A stretch of DNA of 17,270 nucleotides from JBFFXF01 sp041569895 (GTDB lineage: Bacteria; Planctomycetota; UBA8108; JACQVS01): positions 1 through 17,270 of the forward strand of contig JBFFXF010000157.1 in NCBI GenBank assembly GCA_041569895.1, read 5' to 3'. Below are positions 7,748 through 15,885 of the stretch, piece by piece. A program made the translations under genes and the position numbers. How positions within the stretch are numbered: position 1 is the first letter of the stretch; each line of letters begins with the position of its first letter. The notes beneath the pieces are model-generated. The model ran no database searches and was not told the origin of the DNA. It saw only the letters and a list, made by a program, of their open reading frames with translations.

Positions 7748-8115
7748 TCGATCTCCGGAGCGACGGCCTCGGAGCCGACCGCGGTGAATCGCTTCTGCGC
7801 GGCGATGAACTCTCGCGCCTCGGGGTAGTACTGCCACTCCTTCTCGAGCAGCAGCATCGCCTCGTCGGCGCGATCGAGCCGCCACAGATAGTACGCGCAC
7901 TCGGAGCAGACGCCCGGCGGCGGCTTCTGGCCGCGCCGCTCGGCGCGCGCGATTACCCGCTGCAGCAGCCTCGCATGCGCGTCGTACGTGCTGGGGTCGG
8001 GGGTCCTGAAGACACTGTAGGCGGATGACTCGTAGCGACTCCACGGGGAAACGCATCCGGCGAGGACCGCACCCCCGATTAGAGCCGCCGCGAGCAGCGC
8101 CGTGCGTGTCGTCAC
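7744..8115 (-). CDS. DUF4810-family lipoprotein
   Basis: A 123-residue lipoprotein starting at GTG 8115, with a strong GGGGAGG six to seven bases upstream. Lipobox VLAGC, Cys21. The mature protein is mostly helical with a TPR-like pattern: SPWSRYESSAYSVF, then KPPPGVCSECAYYLWRLDRADEAMLLLEKEWQYYPEAREF, matching DUF4810 in its PPG turn, A-x-LL-x-KE helix and YPEA ending. Its stop overlaps the DUF799 start by four bases. DUF4810 genes usually sit between a CsgG-like gene and a DUF799 gene, as here. Function unknown; probably a structural partner of the complex. Two Cys (CSEC, about residue 70) are unusual for the family in my memory and could form a disulfide. Confidence 0.82.
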   Translation of the reverse strand: MTTRTALLAAALIGGAVLAGCVSPWSRYESSAYSVFRTPDPSTYDAHARLLQRVIARAERRGQKPPPGVCSECAYYLWRLDRADEAMLLLEKEWQYYPEAREFIAAQKRFTAVGSEAVAPEIE

Positions 8116-8133
8116 CCTCGGCCTCCCCCGCCG

Positions 8134-8457
8134 TCAGGGAACGGTGATCTCGGTGATCTCGTCGTCGACGAGCAGGATGAACCTGCGCAGCACCGGGCGG
8201 CCGCGCTTCTCGACGGTGAGCACGTAGCTTCCCGGCCTGGTGGCGTACTTCTTCCGCTTCTTGACCGGCGTGCTCGGCCAGACGACGACGCCGTCCTGCT
8301 CCGCGTGGAACGTGGCGCCCGAGGTGTTCCCCTTGAAGCGGATGTACCCCTCCGACTCGCGCTGAAGGGTCTCCTGGTGGTGCCGGAAGCATCCTTCCAG
8401 CGCGAAGAGGCCTGCAAGCGCCACGACAACGAGCCCGATTCGGATTCGCGGATTCAT
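8134..8457 (-). CDS. Small lipoprotein of unknown function, PEGA-like fold, inserted in the CsgG operon
   Basis: 107 residues. ATG 8457 overlaps the stop of the CsgG-like gene (ATGA), and the GGAGGAGGAGG encoding that gene's Glu-rich end doubles as the ribosome-binding site. The signal peptide ends at LEGC (Cys23); Glu at -2 is an atypical lipobox residue, though the rest fits. The mature 84 residues alternate beta-like strands (GYIRFKGNTSGATFHAEQDG, TRPGSYVLTVEKRGRPVLRRFILLVDDEITEITVP) reminiscent of PEGA-type surface domains, where a peptide loop and a following strand carry GxYxV. I do not recognise a specific family. It is not part of the usual CsgG-DUF4810-DUF799 trio. Translational coupling on its 5' side argues it is real and stoichiometric with the CsgG-like protein. 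Confidence 0.75.
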   Translation of the reverse strand: MNPRIRIGLVVVALAGLFALEGCFRHHQETLQRESEGYIRFKGNTSGATFHAEQDGVVVWPSTPVKKRKKYATRPGSYVLTVEKRGRPVLRRFILLVDDEITEITVP

Positions 8458-9455
8458 TCTGCCTCCTCCTCCACGGTGTAAGCGGCTGGATCCTCCTCCG
8501 GCAGGTCACCGGCGACGACCCGGCAGCGGGCCACCGCGGTCTCCGGCGCGTCGCCGACGAACGACTCGACCTCGATCGTCGCCACCCGTCGTCCGGGCAG
8601 CTCGACCGGACTGTTGGTGCGCGGATTGATGACGGTCTCGCCGCGCAGCAGGACGGCGAGCGTGTCGCCCTCGAGGAGACCCTCGGACCGGCTGCCCGCG
8701 ATGAGCACGCGGTCGCCCCGAATGGAGAGAATCGCCGAGCGCCACGGCTGATCCAGGAGGTTCTCCATCAGGTTGCTGACCAGCTTCGAGATGGCGGCGG
8801 AGATCGCCTTGCCGTCGATCGACGCGTCGCGTCCTGTCTTCGTCCCGATGCCGAGCACCTCGCCGACCTCGGACTCGGCCTCGCCGATCGCCTCCTCGGA
8901 GAAGATCACCCGCGAGGAGTGCACGTCGACGAGCCGCAGGTTGACGCGGGCCCGCGCCTTCTGGCGCTTCGTGCGGCTGCCGAGGATGCCGCGCTTGCTG
9001 AGTGTCTCCCGGCTGAACTCGGTGATCGAACCGATGATCAGGAAATCGGCCGGCAGCCCGAGCTCGGAGAGCCGCCCCTCCTCGAGCGCCGCGACGACGG
9101 TGCCCGACTCCGGCCCCTCGAAGAGGAGGACCTTCCCGGAACGCGTCAGCCGCGTCGACAGGATCTCGGCGGCCTGCCGCGGAATCAGGTCGGGCGTATC
9201 GGAGAGCAGCACGCTCTTGCCGCGCAGCGTCTCGTTGCTGAAACGCGCGAGGACGACCTTTCTCTTGAGGAAGCGGCTCGGCACTTCCGACAGCGAGGGA
9301 CTCATGTGCGTCCCGGTCGAGTGGGCGATGGTGTCCGGCGCGCGAACCAGGACACAGGACGAGGTGAGGCTCGCGAGGAGCCCCACCAGACCGATCCCGA
9401 CTCCCCGCGCCAGGCGGCCAGCCGCCCGTGAAAGCGCTCTGCGATGCGCGACCAT
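8454..9455 (-). CDS. CsgG/HfaB-family outer-membrane lipoprotein
   Basis: 333 residues from ATG 9455, which has GGGAG five to six bases upstream; the longer open frame upstream is Arg-rich and not coding. Lipobox LTSSC (Cys34). The CsgG-type core begins with KRKVVLARFSNETLRGKS (about residue 73 on), followed by RQAAEILSTRL, DFLIIGSITEFSRE, KARARVNLRLVDVHSSRVIFSEEAIGEAESE and a helical DGKAISAAISKLVSNLMENLL. CsgG itself forms an oligomeric curli secretion pore; relatives outside curli operons may be non-pore organisers. After about residue 235 comes an extra beta-rich domain (ILSIRGDRVLIAGSRSEGL, RRVATIEVESFVGD), like FlgT-type C-terminal modules. No curlin genes are nearby, so curli export is unlikely. 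First gene of the four-lipoprotein operon. Confidence 0.87.
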   Translation of the reverse strand: MVAHRRALSRAAGRLARGVGIGLVGLLASLTSSCVLVRAPDTIAHSTGTHMSPSLSEVPSRFLKRKVVLARFSNETLRGKSVLLSDTPDLIPRQAAEILSTRLTRSGKVLLFEGPESGTVVAALEEGRLSELGLPADFLIIGSITEFSRETLSKRGILGSRTKRQKARARVNLRLVDVHSSRVIFSEEAIGEAESEVGEVLGIGTKTGRDASIDGKAISAAISKLVSNLMENLLDQPWRSAILSIRGDRVLIAGSRSEGLLEGDTLAVLLRGETVINPRTNSPVELPGRRVATIEVESFVGDAPETAVARCRVVAGDLPEEDPAAYTVEEEAE

Positions 9456-9592
9456 GTCGACTCCCGGCTCTCTGCTCTCTCGGTGTACGTGAAGAAAAGT
9501 GCACTGCCCCCGAAAGAGAATACCGCGCGCGGCGGGGATCGCGCCAACGGGGGCGGAGTATCGGAACCGCCGAGTACGCGGACATACGCTGG

Positions 9593-9622
9593 CCCGTTCC
9601 CGTCCCCGTACCCGTCCCCGAA
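9593..9622. repeat. Degenerate hexamer array, CCCGTN, about 4-5 units
   Basis: Units CCCGTT, CCCGTC, CCCGTA, CCCGTC, CCCGAA lie in the 256-base gap between the sulfatase 3' end and the CsgG-operon start. That gap must also hold the csgG-like promoter; I saw no convincing -35/-10 pair and no stable terminator hairpin. Confidence 0.75.
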
Positions 9623-9711
9623 AGGCTGCCCTGGCGAGATGGCGACAGGAGGGACGGAGAGCTTCCAGCAATGTGCGTCAGATCACGGTCAGCCCGCGCC
9701 GACCTCCCGGC

Positions 9712-11142
9712 TCACGACCGCGTCTTGCGCCTCGCCTTCTTCCGCTTGCCGCGCTGCTTCTCGGCGTCGCGCTTGAAGAAGTCGAGGTCGATACTCGCCG
9801 GGCCGGGCGATTTCGACGTCAGCGGCATGGTGTCGCCCCAGCGCTTCTGCTCCGCCGCGAGGAGGCGCATCAGCTCGTCGACTCGCGAGGCGAGCTCGGG
9901 GCGATCGGCGAGGTTCTCCAGCTCGTGCGGATCGTCGGCGAGGTTGAAGAGCTGCGTGAAGTTGACCTTCGGGTAGCGGATCAGCTTCCAGTCACCGCGC
10001 CGGACGGCGCGTTGCCCCTCCATGTAGGAGAGGAAGATGACGTCGCGGACGCCGTCCCGCTCGCCGCGGATCACCGGGGCGAGGCTGCGACCCTCGATCT
10101 GCGGCGGGGACTCGACACCGGCGAGCTCGCACACCGTCGGGAAGATGTCGAAGAGGTACGCGAAAGCGTTCGAGCTGCCGTGCCGGACGCCCGGACCCGC
10201 GAAGACGAGCGGCGCGCCCATCGAGTGCTCGTAGACGCTCTGCTTGCCGAAGAGACCGTGGCTGCCGACGGCGAGCCCGTGATCCGCCGAGAAGACGATC
10301 AGCGTGTCGTCGAGCTCGCCGAGCTCCTCGAGCTTCGCGATCACCCGACCGATGTGGTGGTCGATCGACGAGATGCACGCGTAGTAGTCGTGCAGGTGCT
10401 TGCGGACGACCTCCTCGGTGCGCGGCCAGGGCGCCAGGCGCTCGTCGCGTCCGGTCATCCAGTCGTTGTCGATCGGGTGGAAGGGCTTGTAGTTCGGCGG
10501 CAGCGGGATGGCGTCGCGGTCGTAGAGCTCCATCCACTCCGGCGCGGCGACGCGCGGATCGTGCGGCCCAGCGAAGCCGATATACATGAAAACCGGGGCC
10601 GTGCGATCACGGTGCTTCTCGAGGAACTCGAGGGCCGCGTTCGCCGCGCTGCGTCCGTGGTGACCCGAGGTGCGCTCCTTCTGGTCCTGCAGATAGCTCG
10701 AGTGCTCGAACGCCTTGTGGTACTCGCGGGCAGTGTTGCCCCGTTTCGACTGGTGGTACGTCAGGTACCCCGCCTTGCGCATGACGTCGCCGAACGTGCC
10801 CTCCCGCTTCTTCGGGTCGTAGCGGTAGAGCGACATGCCGGAGAGCGTCATGTGCCGCGACGGATAGCAGACGGCGCCGCGGGTCGAGCCCATGCAATAG
10901 GCGTTCGAGAACGAGAACCCGCGGCGCACCAGCCTGTCGAGGTTCGGGGTCTTGATGACTGGATTGCCGAGCGCGCCGATGGTGTCGGGCCGCTGGTCGT
11001 CGCTGAAGAGGAAGAGCACATTCGGCCGCTCCCGCTTCGGCGCGGCGCGCGCGATCGGCGCGAGCATGACAACGACCGCGAGGAGCGTCAGGGAGGAGGT
11101 GATCCGCGAGAACGAGACCTGTCGGCGTCCGGCTCGGTGCAT
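9712..11142 (-). CDS. Secreted formylglycine-dependent sulfatase
   Basis: 476 residues, alkaline-phosphatase-superfamily sulfatase. ATG 11142 has GGAG five bases upstream; a Sec signal peptide ends near APIARA-A (about 33). Visible active-site elements are metal-binding D48-D49, the C92-YPSR formylglycine motif (Cys type, needing an FGE or anaerobic maturase elsewhere), GPHDP at 192-196, the D287-H288 metal ligands in FSADHG, and K300. The usual GKWHxG segment is replaced by QSKRGNT (K133 kept, His lost), which I associate with a sulfatase subgroup common in planctomycetes. The C-terminus ends in a very basic tail (KQRGKRKKARRKTRS) that could bind polyanions or the cell surface. Likely substrate is a sulfated glycan or small sulfate ester; sequence does not decide. 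Apparently a single-gene transcript, divergent from the TM2 gene. Confidence 0.9.
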   Translation of the reverse strand: MHRAGRRQVSFSRITSSLTLLAVVVMLAPIARAAPKRERPNVLFLFSDDQRPDTIGALGNPVIKTPNLDRLVRRGFSFSNAYCMGSTRGAVCYPSRHMTLSGMSLYRYDPKKREGTFGDVMRKAGYLTYHQSKRGNTAREYHKAFEHSSYLQDQKERTSGHHGRSAANAALEFLEKHRDRTAPVFMYIGFAGPHDPRVAAPEWMELYDRDAIPLPPNYKPFHPIDNDWMTGRDERLAPWPRTEEVVRKHLHDYYACISSIDHHIGRVIAKLEELGELDDTLIVFSADHGLAVGSHGLFGKQSVYEHSMGAPLVFAGPGVRHGSSNAFAYLFDIFPTVCELAGVESPPQIEGRSLAPVIRGERDGVRDVIFLSYMEGQRAVRRGDWKLIRYPKVNFTQLFNLADDPHELENLADRPELASRVDELMRLLAAEQKRWGDTMPLTSKSPGPASIDLDFFKRDAEKQRGKRKKARRKTRS

Positions 11143-11281
11143 GGGAGCTCCGTTCGGCTGGTTGGGGGCCGCGGCGCGGCCGTTTCCCGGAGCCTACCAG
11201 AACCGACGCCGCTCGTTCCATCGAGTTCCGGATTCCACCCCCGGAGCCGCGACCGGACGGGCGCACCCGGGCACGCGGCCC

Positions 11282-11311
11282 TTGACCGCGGGATGACGTT
11301 CCGGCTACGCT
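11282..11311 (+). promoter_or_regulatory. Candidate sigma70-type promoter for the TM2 gene
   Basis: TTGACC (11282-11287) is 18 bases from TACGCT (11306-11311). A start site near 11318 would leave a leader of about 43 bases before the ATG at 11361. The -35 matches five of six consensus positions, the -10 is weaker. It could also drive the downstream DUF1549 and DUF1501 genes, since no terminator is visible between. Confidence 0.45.
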
Positions 11312-11360
11312 CTCCCGGAGCGTGCGTCGGGACGAGAACTGGTGAGTCACGGGGGGACAC

Positions 11361-11612
11361 ATGACGGAACCGGAGATGTCGCCGGAGACCGGGCCGGCCG
11401 CGGCCGGCGGGAGCAGAAACTGGATGGTTGCGGTGCTGCTGTCGATCTTCGTGGGGACGTTCGGAGTCGATCGCTTCTACCTCGGCTACACGGGCCTCGG
11501 CATCGTCAAGCTGCTCACCTGCGGCGGGTTCGGGATCTGGTGGCTGATCGACCTCATCCTGATCGTCGTCGGAGGGCTCAAGGACGTCGACGGGAACGAA
11601 CTGCAGAAGTGA
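11361..11612 (+). CDS. TM2 domain-containing small membrane protein
   Basis: 83 residues with a strong GGGGGG ribosome-binding site. After a short Pro/Gly-rich N-terminus come two transmembrane segments, NWMVAVLLSIFVGTFG and FGIWWLIDLILIVVGGL, joined by VDRFYLGYTGLGIVKLLTCG. The DRFYLG and IWWLIDL motifs define the TM2 family (PF05154). TM2 proteins are inner-membrane proteins of unclear function. 38 bases separate it from the next gene on the same strand; whether they share function is unknown. Confidence 0.93.
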   Translation: MTEPEMSPETGPAAAGGSRNWMVAVLLSIFVGTFGVDRFYLGYTGLGIVKLLTCGGFGIWWLIDLILIVVGGLKDVDGNELQK

Positions 11613-11650
11613 TCACGGGAGCGACTGGTCGGCGCGGGCGCGATATTCAA

Positions 11651-14245
11651 ATGAGAGGCCTGAGCTTCTTCGCGGCGCTGGTGATCGCCGTCTCCGTCGG
11701 GCCGGAGCTCGCCGGAGCCCCCTCCGACGCGCTGGCGGCCGAGCCGGCCTTCGAGCGCGACATCCGCCCCATCCTCCGCGAGCACTGCCTCGACTGCCAC
11801 GGCGCGCGAGCCGAGAAGAAGAGCGGCCTCGACCTCCGTCTCGTCCGGCTGATGGTCCGTGGCGGCGAGCGCGGTCCGGCGATCGCCCCGGGCGATGCGC
11901 GGGCGAGTCTCCTGCTCCGCCGAGTGCGTGCCGGGGAGATGCCGCCGGGCGACACGAAAGTTCCCGCGGAGCAGATCGCCCGGATCGAGCGATGGATCGC
12001 CGCCGGCGCTCCGACACTGCGTCCGGAGCCCGAAACGATCGGTCAGGGCGTCGGCATCACGCCGGAGGAGCGCGCCTTCTGGTCGTTCCGGCCGATCGAG
12101 CGCCCGTCGATTCCCCGAACCGGTCCCGATGACCACGCGCGGACGCCGGTCGATGCGCTGCTCCTCGATCGACTGCGCGAGCGCGGCCTGGCGCTCTCGC
12201 CGGACGCCGATCGGCGCACACTGATCGCGCGGCTCTCCCTCGACTTCCTCGGCCTGCCGCCGTCGCGCGACGAGATCGAGGAGTTCGTCCGCGACGAGTC
12301 GCCGGACGCCTTCGAGCGTCTCGTCGACCGCCTGCTCGCATCGCCGCACTTCGGCGAGCGCTGGGCGCGTCACTGGCTCGACGTCGCGGGGTACGCGGAC
12401 TCGGAGGGCGCCACCAACGCCGACGCGCGCCGGGCGTGGGCCTGGCGCTACCGCGACTGGGTGATCGACGCCTTCAACCAGAGCATGCCGCTCGATCGGT
12501 TCCTCATCGAGCAGCTCGCGGGCGACGAGCTCGCCGGCCAGCGTGACGGCGACTGGACGGAGACGCAGATCGATCTGCTGACGGCGACCGGCTTCCTGCG
12601 CATGGCGGCGGACGGGACCGGCAGCGGCGAGAACACGCCGGAGGGACGCAACAAGGTGGTCGCCGACACGCTGAAGATCGTCGGCTCGTCGCTCCTCGGA
12701 GTCAGCCTGGCGTGCGCGCAGTGCCACGATCATCGATACGATCCGATCCTCCAGACCGACTACTACGCGGTGCGCTCGATCTTCGAGCCCGCGCTCGACT
12801 GGCAGCGCTGGCAGGCGCCCGGCGCCCGCCTGGTCTCGCTCCGGACGCGAGCCGATCGGGAGCGCGCCGAGGAGATCGAGGCGCGCGCCGCGAAGCTGGT
12901 CGCCGAACGCCGGGCGAAGCAGGACGTCTTCATCGCCGCGGCGCTCGAGAAGGAGCTCGCGAAGTACGAGGAGCCGCTGCGAGACGAGCTCCGTCGCGCT
13001 CGCGAGACGCCCGACGCGCAGCGCAGCGAGGAGCAGAAGTCGCTGCTCGCCGCGCACCCGAACCTGAACATCACGCCGGGCGTGCTCTACCAGTACGACC
13101 AGAAAGCCGCCGACGAGCTCAAGGCGATGGACGCGCGCATCGCCGAGGTGCGCGCCACCAAGCCGCCGGAGGAGTTCGTGCGCGCGCTCGTCGAGCCCCG
13201 CGATCACGCGCCGCGGGCGCGTCTCTTCCACCGCGGCGATCACCGGCAGCCGCAGGGCGAGGTCGCCCCGGCGGTGCCCGTGGTGCTCGCGCCGGAGGGC
13301 GCCGTGCGGGAGATCACCGGCGGTGGGAGCGCAGTGGGCACCAGCGGTCGCCGGCTCGCGTTCGCGCGATGGCTCGGCAGCGGCGACAACCCACTGACGG
13401 CGCGCGTGCTCGCCAACCGCGTCTGGCTCCACCTGCTCGGGCGGGCGATGGTCGAGACGCCGGGCGACTTCGGCACCCTCGGCGCGCGGCCGACTCACCC
13501 GCGAGTCCTCGACTTCCTCGCAGACGCGCTGCGGAGCGAGGGCTGGGATCACAAGCGCCTCGTGCGGCTGATCGCCGTCTCCACCGCCTACCGCCAGTCG
13601 TCGCGCGCCCACGAGCGCGGTCTCGAGCTCGATCCGGCGAACGCGCTGATGTGGCGGCGGGCGGTGCGGCGTCTCGACGCCGAGGAGCTGCGCGATCGCG
13701 TGCTCGCGGCGTCCGGCCGGCTCGACGTGCGGATGGGCGGTCCACCCGTCGCCATCAAGGAGGACGAGACCGGCCAGGTGGTCGTCGCTGACGGTTCAGG
13801 CCGCCGGAGCGTGTACGTCGAGGCGCGACGTTCGCAACCGGTGGCGCTGCTGACCGCGTTCGACGCCCCGGTGATGGAGACCAACTGCGAGCGGCGCCCC
13901 TCCTCGACGGTCGCGACGCAGTCGCTGATGCTCCTCAACGGCGCCTTCGTCATCGAGCAGGCGGCGCACCTCGCCGAGCGCTCGCGACGCGAGGCGTCGA
14001 CGCTCGTCGCTCCGGGCGAGGAGTCGGCGATCGCGAACGCGGTCGCGGCGGCGTGGAGACTCGCTTATGGCCGCGATGTGACCACGGACGAGCTGCGCGT
14101 CGCCGTCGACTTCGTCGAGGGCCAGGTCGAGGAGCTGTCTCGCGAGCCCGGCGCCGTTCCCGAGGGCCGCAGCGCCGCCGAGCAGGCGCTGACGAATCTC
14201 TGTCATGTCCTGCTGATATCGAACGAGTTCCTCTATGTCGATTGA
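11651..14245 (+). CDS. Planctomycete cytochrome c (PSCyt1) - DUF1549 - DUF1553 protein
   Basis: 864 residues from ATG 11651, which is followed at once by a Sec signal peptide ending around LAA-E31; no clear Shine-Dalgarno. The heme motif CLDCH (46-50) lies in the typical FERDIRPILREHCLDCHG start of PSCyt1 domains, with GEMPPGDT as likely distal Met region. DUF1549 spans about 165-375, including HFGERWARHWLDVAGYADSEG and a second CxxCH (CAQCHDHRYDP, 355-359) typical of the family. A charged, probably helical stretch (about 395-530) links to DUF1553 (about 560-850: GRRLAFARWLGSGDNPLTARVLANRVW, PTHPRVLDFLAD, LIAVSTAYRQSS, SLMLLNGAF). These proteins are massively expanded in Planctomycetota and paired with DUF1501; they are thought to take part in extracellular polymer breakdown, but the reaction is not established. 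Overlaps the DUF1501 gene by 11 bases. Confidence 0.93.
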   Translation: MRGLSFFAALVIAVSVGPELAGAPSDALAAEPAFERDIRPILREHCLDCHGARAEKKSGLDLRLVRLMVRGGERGPAIAPGDARASLLLRRVRAGEMPPGDTKVPAEQIARIERWIAAGAPTLRPEPETIGQGVGITPEERAFWSFRPIERPSIPRTGPDDHARTPVDALLLDRLRERGLALSPDADRRTLIARLSLDFLGLPPSRDEIEEFVRDESPDAFERLVDRLLASPHFGERWARHWLDVAGYADSEGATNADARRAWAWRYRDWVIDAFNQSMPLDRFLIEQLAGDELAGQRDGDWTETQIDLLTATGFLRMAADGTGSGENTPEGRNKVVADTLKIVGSSLLGVSLACAQCHDHRYDPILQTDYYAVRSIFEPALDWQRWQAPGARLVSLRTRADRERAEEIEARAAKLVAERRAKQDVFIAAALEKELAKYEEPLRDELRRARETPDAQRSEEQKSLLAAHPNLNITPGVLYQYDQKAADELKAMDARIAEVRATKPPEEFVRALVEPRDHAPRARLFHRGDHRQPQGEVAPAVPVVLAPEGAVREITGGGSAVGTSGRRLAFARWLGSGDNPLTARVLANRVWLHLLGRAMVETPGDFGTLGARPTHPRVLDFLADALRSEGWDHKRLVRLIAVSTAYRQSSRAHERGLELDPANALMWRRAVRRLDAEELRDRVLAASGRLDVRMGGPPVAIKEDETGQVVVADGSGRRSVYVEARRSQPVALLTAFDAPVMETNCERRPSSTVATQSLMLLNGAFVIEQAAHLAERSRREASTLVAPGEESAIANAVAAAWRLAYGRDVTTDELRVAVDFVEGQVEELSREPGAVPEGRSAAEQALTNLCHVLLISNEFLYVD

Positions 14246-15764
14246 AACACGTCACGGAGTGACCCGGTTGACCTCGGCGAGCGGAACCGACGTCGCGTTC
14301 GTCTCGCCGTACGCCCCGACGCGCCGGCAGTTCCTCGCCCGCAACGCCATGGGGATCGGCGCGGTGGCGCTCGCGTGGCTCCTGCGCGAGGACCGGCTCC
14401 TCGCCCGCGGCGAGTTCGCGACGCCGAAGCGGCTCGACACGTCGCCGAAGCCACCGCCGCTCCCGGCCCGTGCGCGGGCGATGATCTCGCTCTTCCAGCA
14501 CGGCGGCCCGTCGCACGTCGATCTGCTCGATCCGAAACCGGAGCTCTCGCGACGGAGCGGGCAGGACTATCCCGGCGACATCACGTACAGCTTCATCAAC
14601 CGCGCCAGCAAGAAGCTGCTCGGCAGCCCGTGGACGTTCGAGCGCCACGGCGAGTCCGGCACGCCGGTCTCCGAGCTCCTCCCCCACCTCGCCGAGATCG
14701 TCGACGACATCTGCGTGGTCCGCTCGATGCACACCGGCGCCAACGGTCACGAGGTGTCGATCCGCTACTTCCACGGCGGCATCCCGGGCGTCCTCGGCCG
14801 GCCGACGCTCGGCTCGTGGCTGACGTACGGGCTCGGCTCCGAGAGCCAGTCGCTGCCGGCGTACATGGTGCTCACCGACCCGGGCGGCCTGCCGGTCGAC
14901 GGCGTCCACAACTGGTCGAACGGCTTCATGCCGCCGCTCTTCCAGGGCACCGTGCTGCGACCGAAGGAGCCGCGCATCCTGAACCTCGAGGCGCCCTCGC
15001 ACCTCGCCGGACTCCCGCAACGCCGGAGTCTCGAGCTGCTGGCGGAGCTCAACCGGCGTCACCTCGAGCGCCACCCCGCGGAGGCGGACCTCGAGGCGCG
15101 CATCGCGAGCTACGAGCTCGCCGCGCGCATGCAGACCGCCGCGCTCGAGGCGCTCGACATCTCGGGGGAGAGCGAGGAGACCAGGAGACTGTACGGACTC
15201 GATGACGATGCGACGCGCGATTACGGCACCCGCTGCCTCCTGGCGCGACGACTCGTCGAGCGGGGCGTGCGCTTCGTGCAGATCTTTCTCGGCGGCCAGC
15301 CGTGGGACAATCACCGGACCATCACCAGCAGCCTGCCGGCGATCTGCCGCCGCACCGACCAGCCGGCGGCGGCGCTGGTCAAGGACCTCAAGCGCCGCGG
15401 CCTCCTCGACACGACGCTCGTCCACTGGGGCGGCGAGATCGGCCGCCTGCCGGTGACCGAGAATCACGGCGACCCGAAGACCGTCGGGCGCGACCACAAC
15501 GGTCAGGGCTTCTCGATGTGGCTCGCCGGCGGGGGGATTCGTGGCGGCATGACGCACGGCGAGACCGACGAGTTCGGCCACCGCGCCGTGGAGGACGTCG
15601 TGACGCCGAACGACTACCAGGCGACGGTGCTCCACCTCTTCGGCCTCGACCACCGCGCTCTCGCCTTCGAGCACGGCGGCCAGACGCAGCAGATCACCGC
15701 CGGCCGCCCGGCGCGAATCGTGCGCGAGATCCTCGACGAGTCCGACCGGCCGTCGGGATCGTGA
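14235..15764 (+). CDS. DUF1501 protein with Tat signal
   Basis: 509 residues. ATG 14235 lies within the end of the DUF1549/DUF1553 gene (11-base overlap), indicating translational coupling. A twin-arginine signal TRRQFLARNAMGIGAVALAWLL begins at residue 29, preceded by an unusually long n-region, so the true start could be internal, although no better one with a ribosome-binding site stands out. Body motifs match DUF1501 (PF07394), a sulfatase/alkaline-phosphatase-fold family: ISLFQHGGPSHVDLLDPKP, VRSMHTGANGHEVSIRYFHGG, RPTLGSWLTYGLG, RFVQIFLGGQPWDNH, TLVHWGGEIGRLP, GRDHNGQGFSMWLAGGGIRGG, and the terminal LHLFGLDHRAL. Exported partner of the DUF1549/DUF1553 cytochrome; substrate and reaction unknown. 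Confidence 0.93.
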   Translation: MSIETRHGVTRLTSASGTDVAFVSPYAPTRRQFLARNAMGIGAVALAWLLREDRLLARGEFATPKRLDTSPKPPPLPARARAMISLFQHGGPSHVDLLDPKPELSRRSGQDYPGDITYSFINRASKKLLGSPWTFERHGESGTPVSELLPHLAEIVDDICVVRSMHTGANGHEVSIRYFHGGIPGVLGRPTLGSWLTYGLGSESQSLPAYMVLTDPGGLPVDGVHNWSNGFMPPLFQGTVLRPKEPRILNLEAPSHLAGLPQRRSLELLAELNRRHLERHPAEADLEARIASYELAARMQTAALEALDISGESEETRRLYGLDDDATRDYGTRCLLARRLVERGVRFVQIFLGGQPWDNHRTITSSLPAICRRTDQPAAALVKDLKRRGLLDTTLVHWGGEIGRLPVTENHGDPKTVGRDHNGQGFSMWLAGGGIRGGMTHGETDEFGHRAVEDVVTPNDYQATVLHLFGLDHRALAFEHGGQTQQITAGRPARIVREILDESDRPSGS

Positions 15765-15804
15765 GGCCTCGTCGTCGGGGCCGGGCTGGCGGGGTCGGAG
15801 TTCG

Positions 15805-15866
15805 TTCCCGTTTCCATTCCCGTACCCGTCCCCGTCCCCGTACCCTTTCCGTTCCCGTACCCGTCC
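15805..15866. repeat. Degenerate hexamer array, CCCGTN, about 10 units
   Basis: Units of CCCGTT, CCCGTA and CCCGTC with some decayed copies (TTTCCA, CCCTTT) lie between the convergent 3' ends of the DUF1501 gene and the acidic-tail gene. Longest of the three CCCGTN arrays in the window. Confidence 0.85.
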
Positions 15867-15885
15867 TCGAAGGTTCTCGTTGCGG

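Noticed and set aside
7748..8509. N-terminal extension of the DUF799 frame to position 8509
   Set aside because: The extension overlaps the DUF4810 and small lipoprotein genes in a different frame and lacks motifs; the ATG at 7747 has a ribosome-binding site, an ATGA overlap and a lipoprotein signal.
11342..11650. Start of the DUF1549 protein at 11342
   Set aside because: That extension would overlap the whole TM2 gene; ATG 11651 is followed directly by a normal signal peptide and heme motif.
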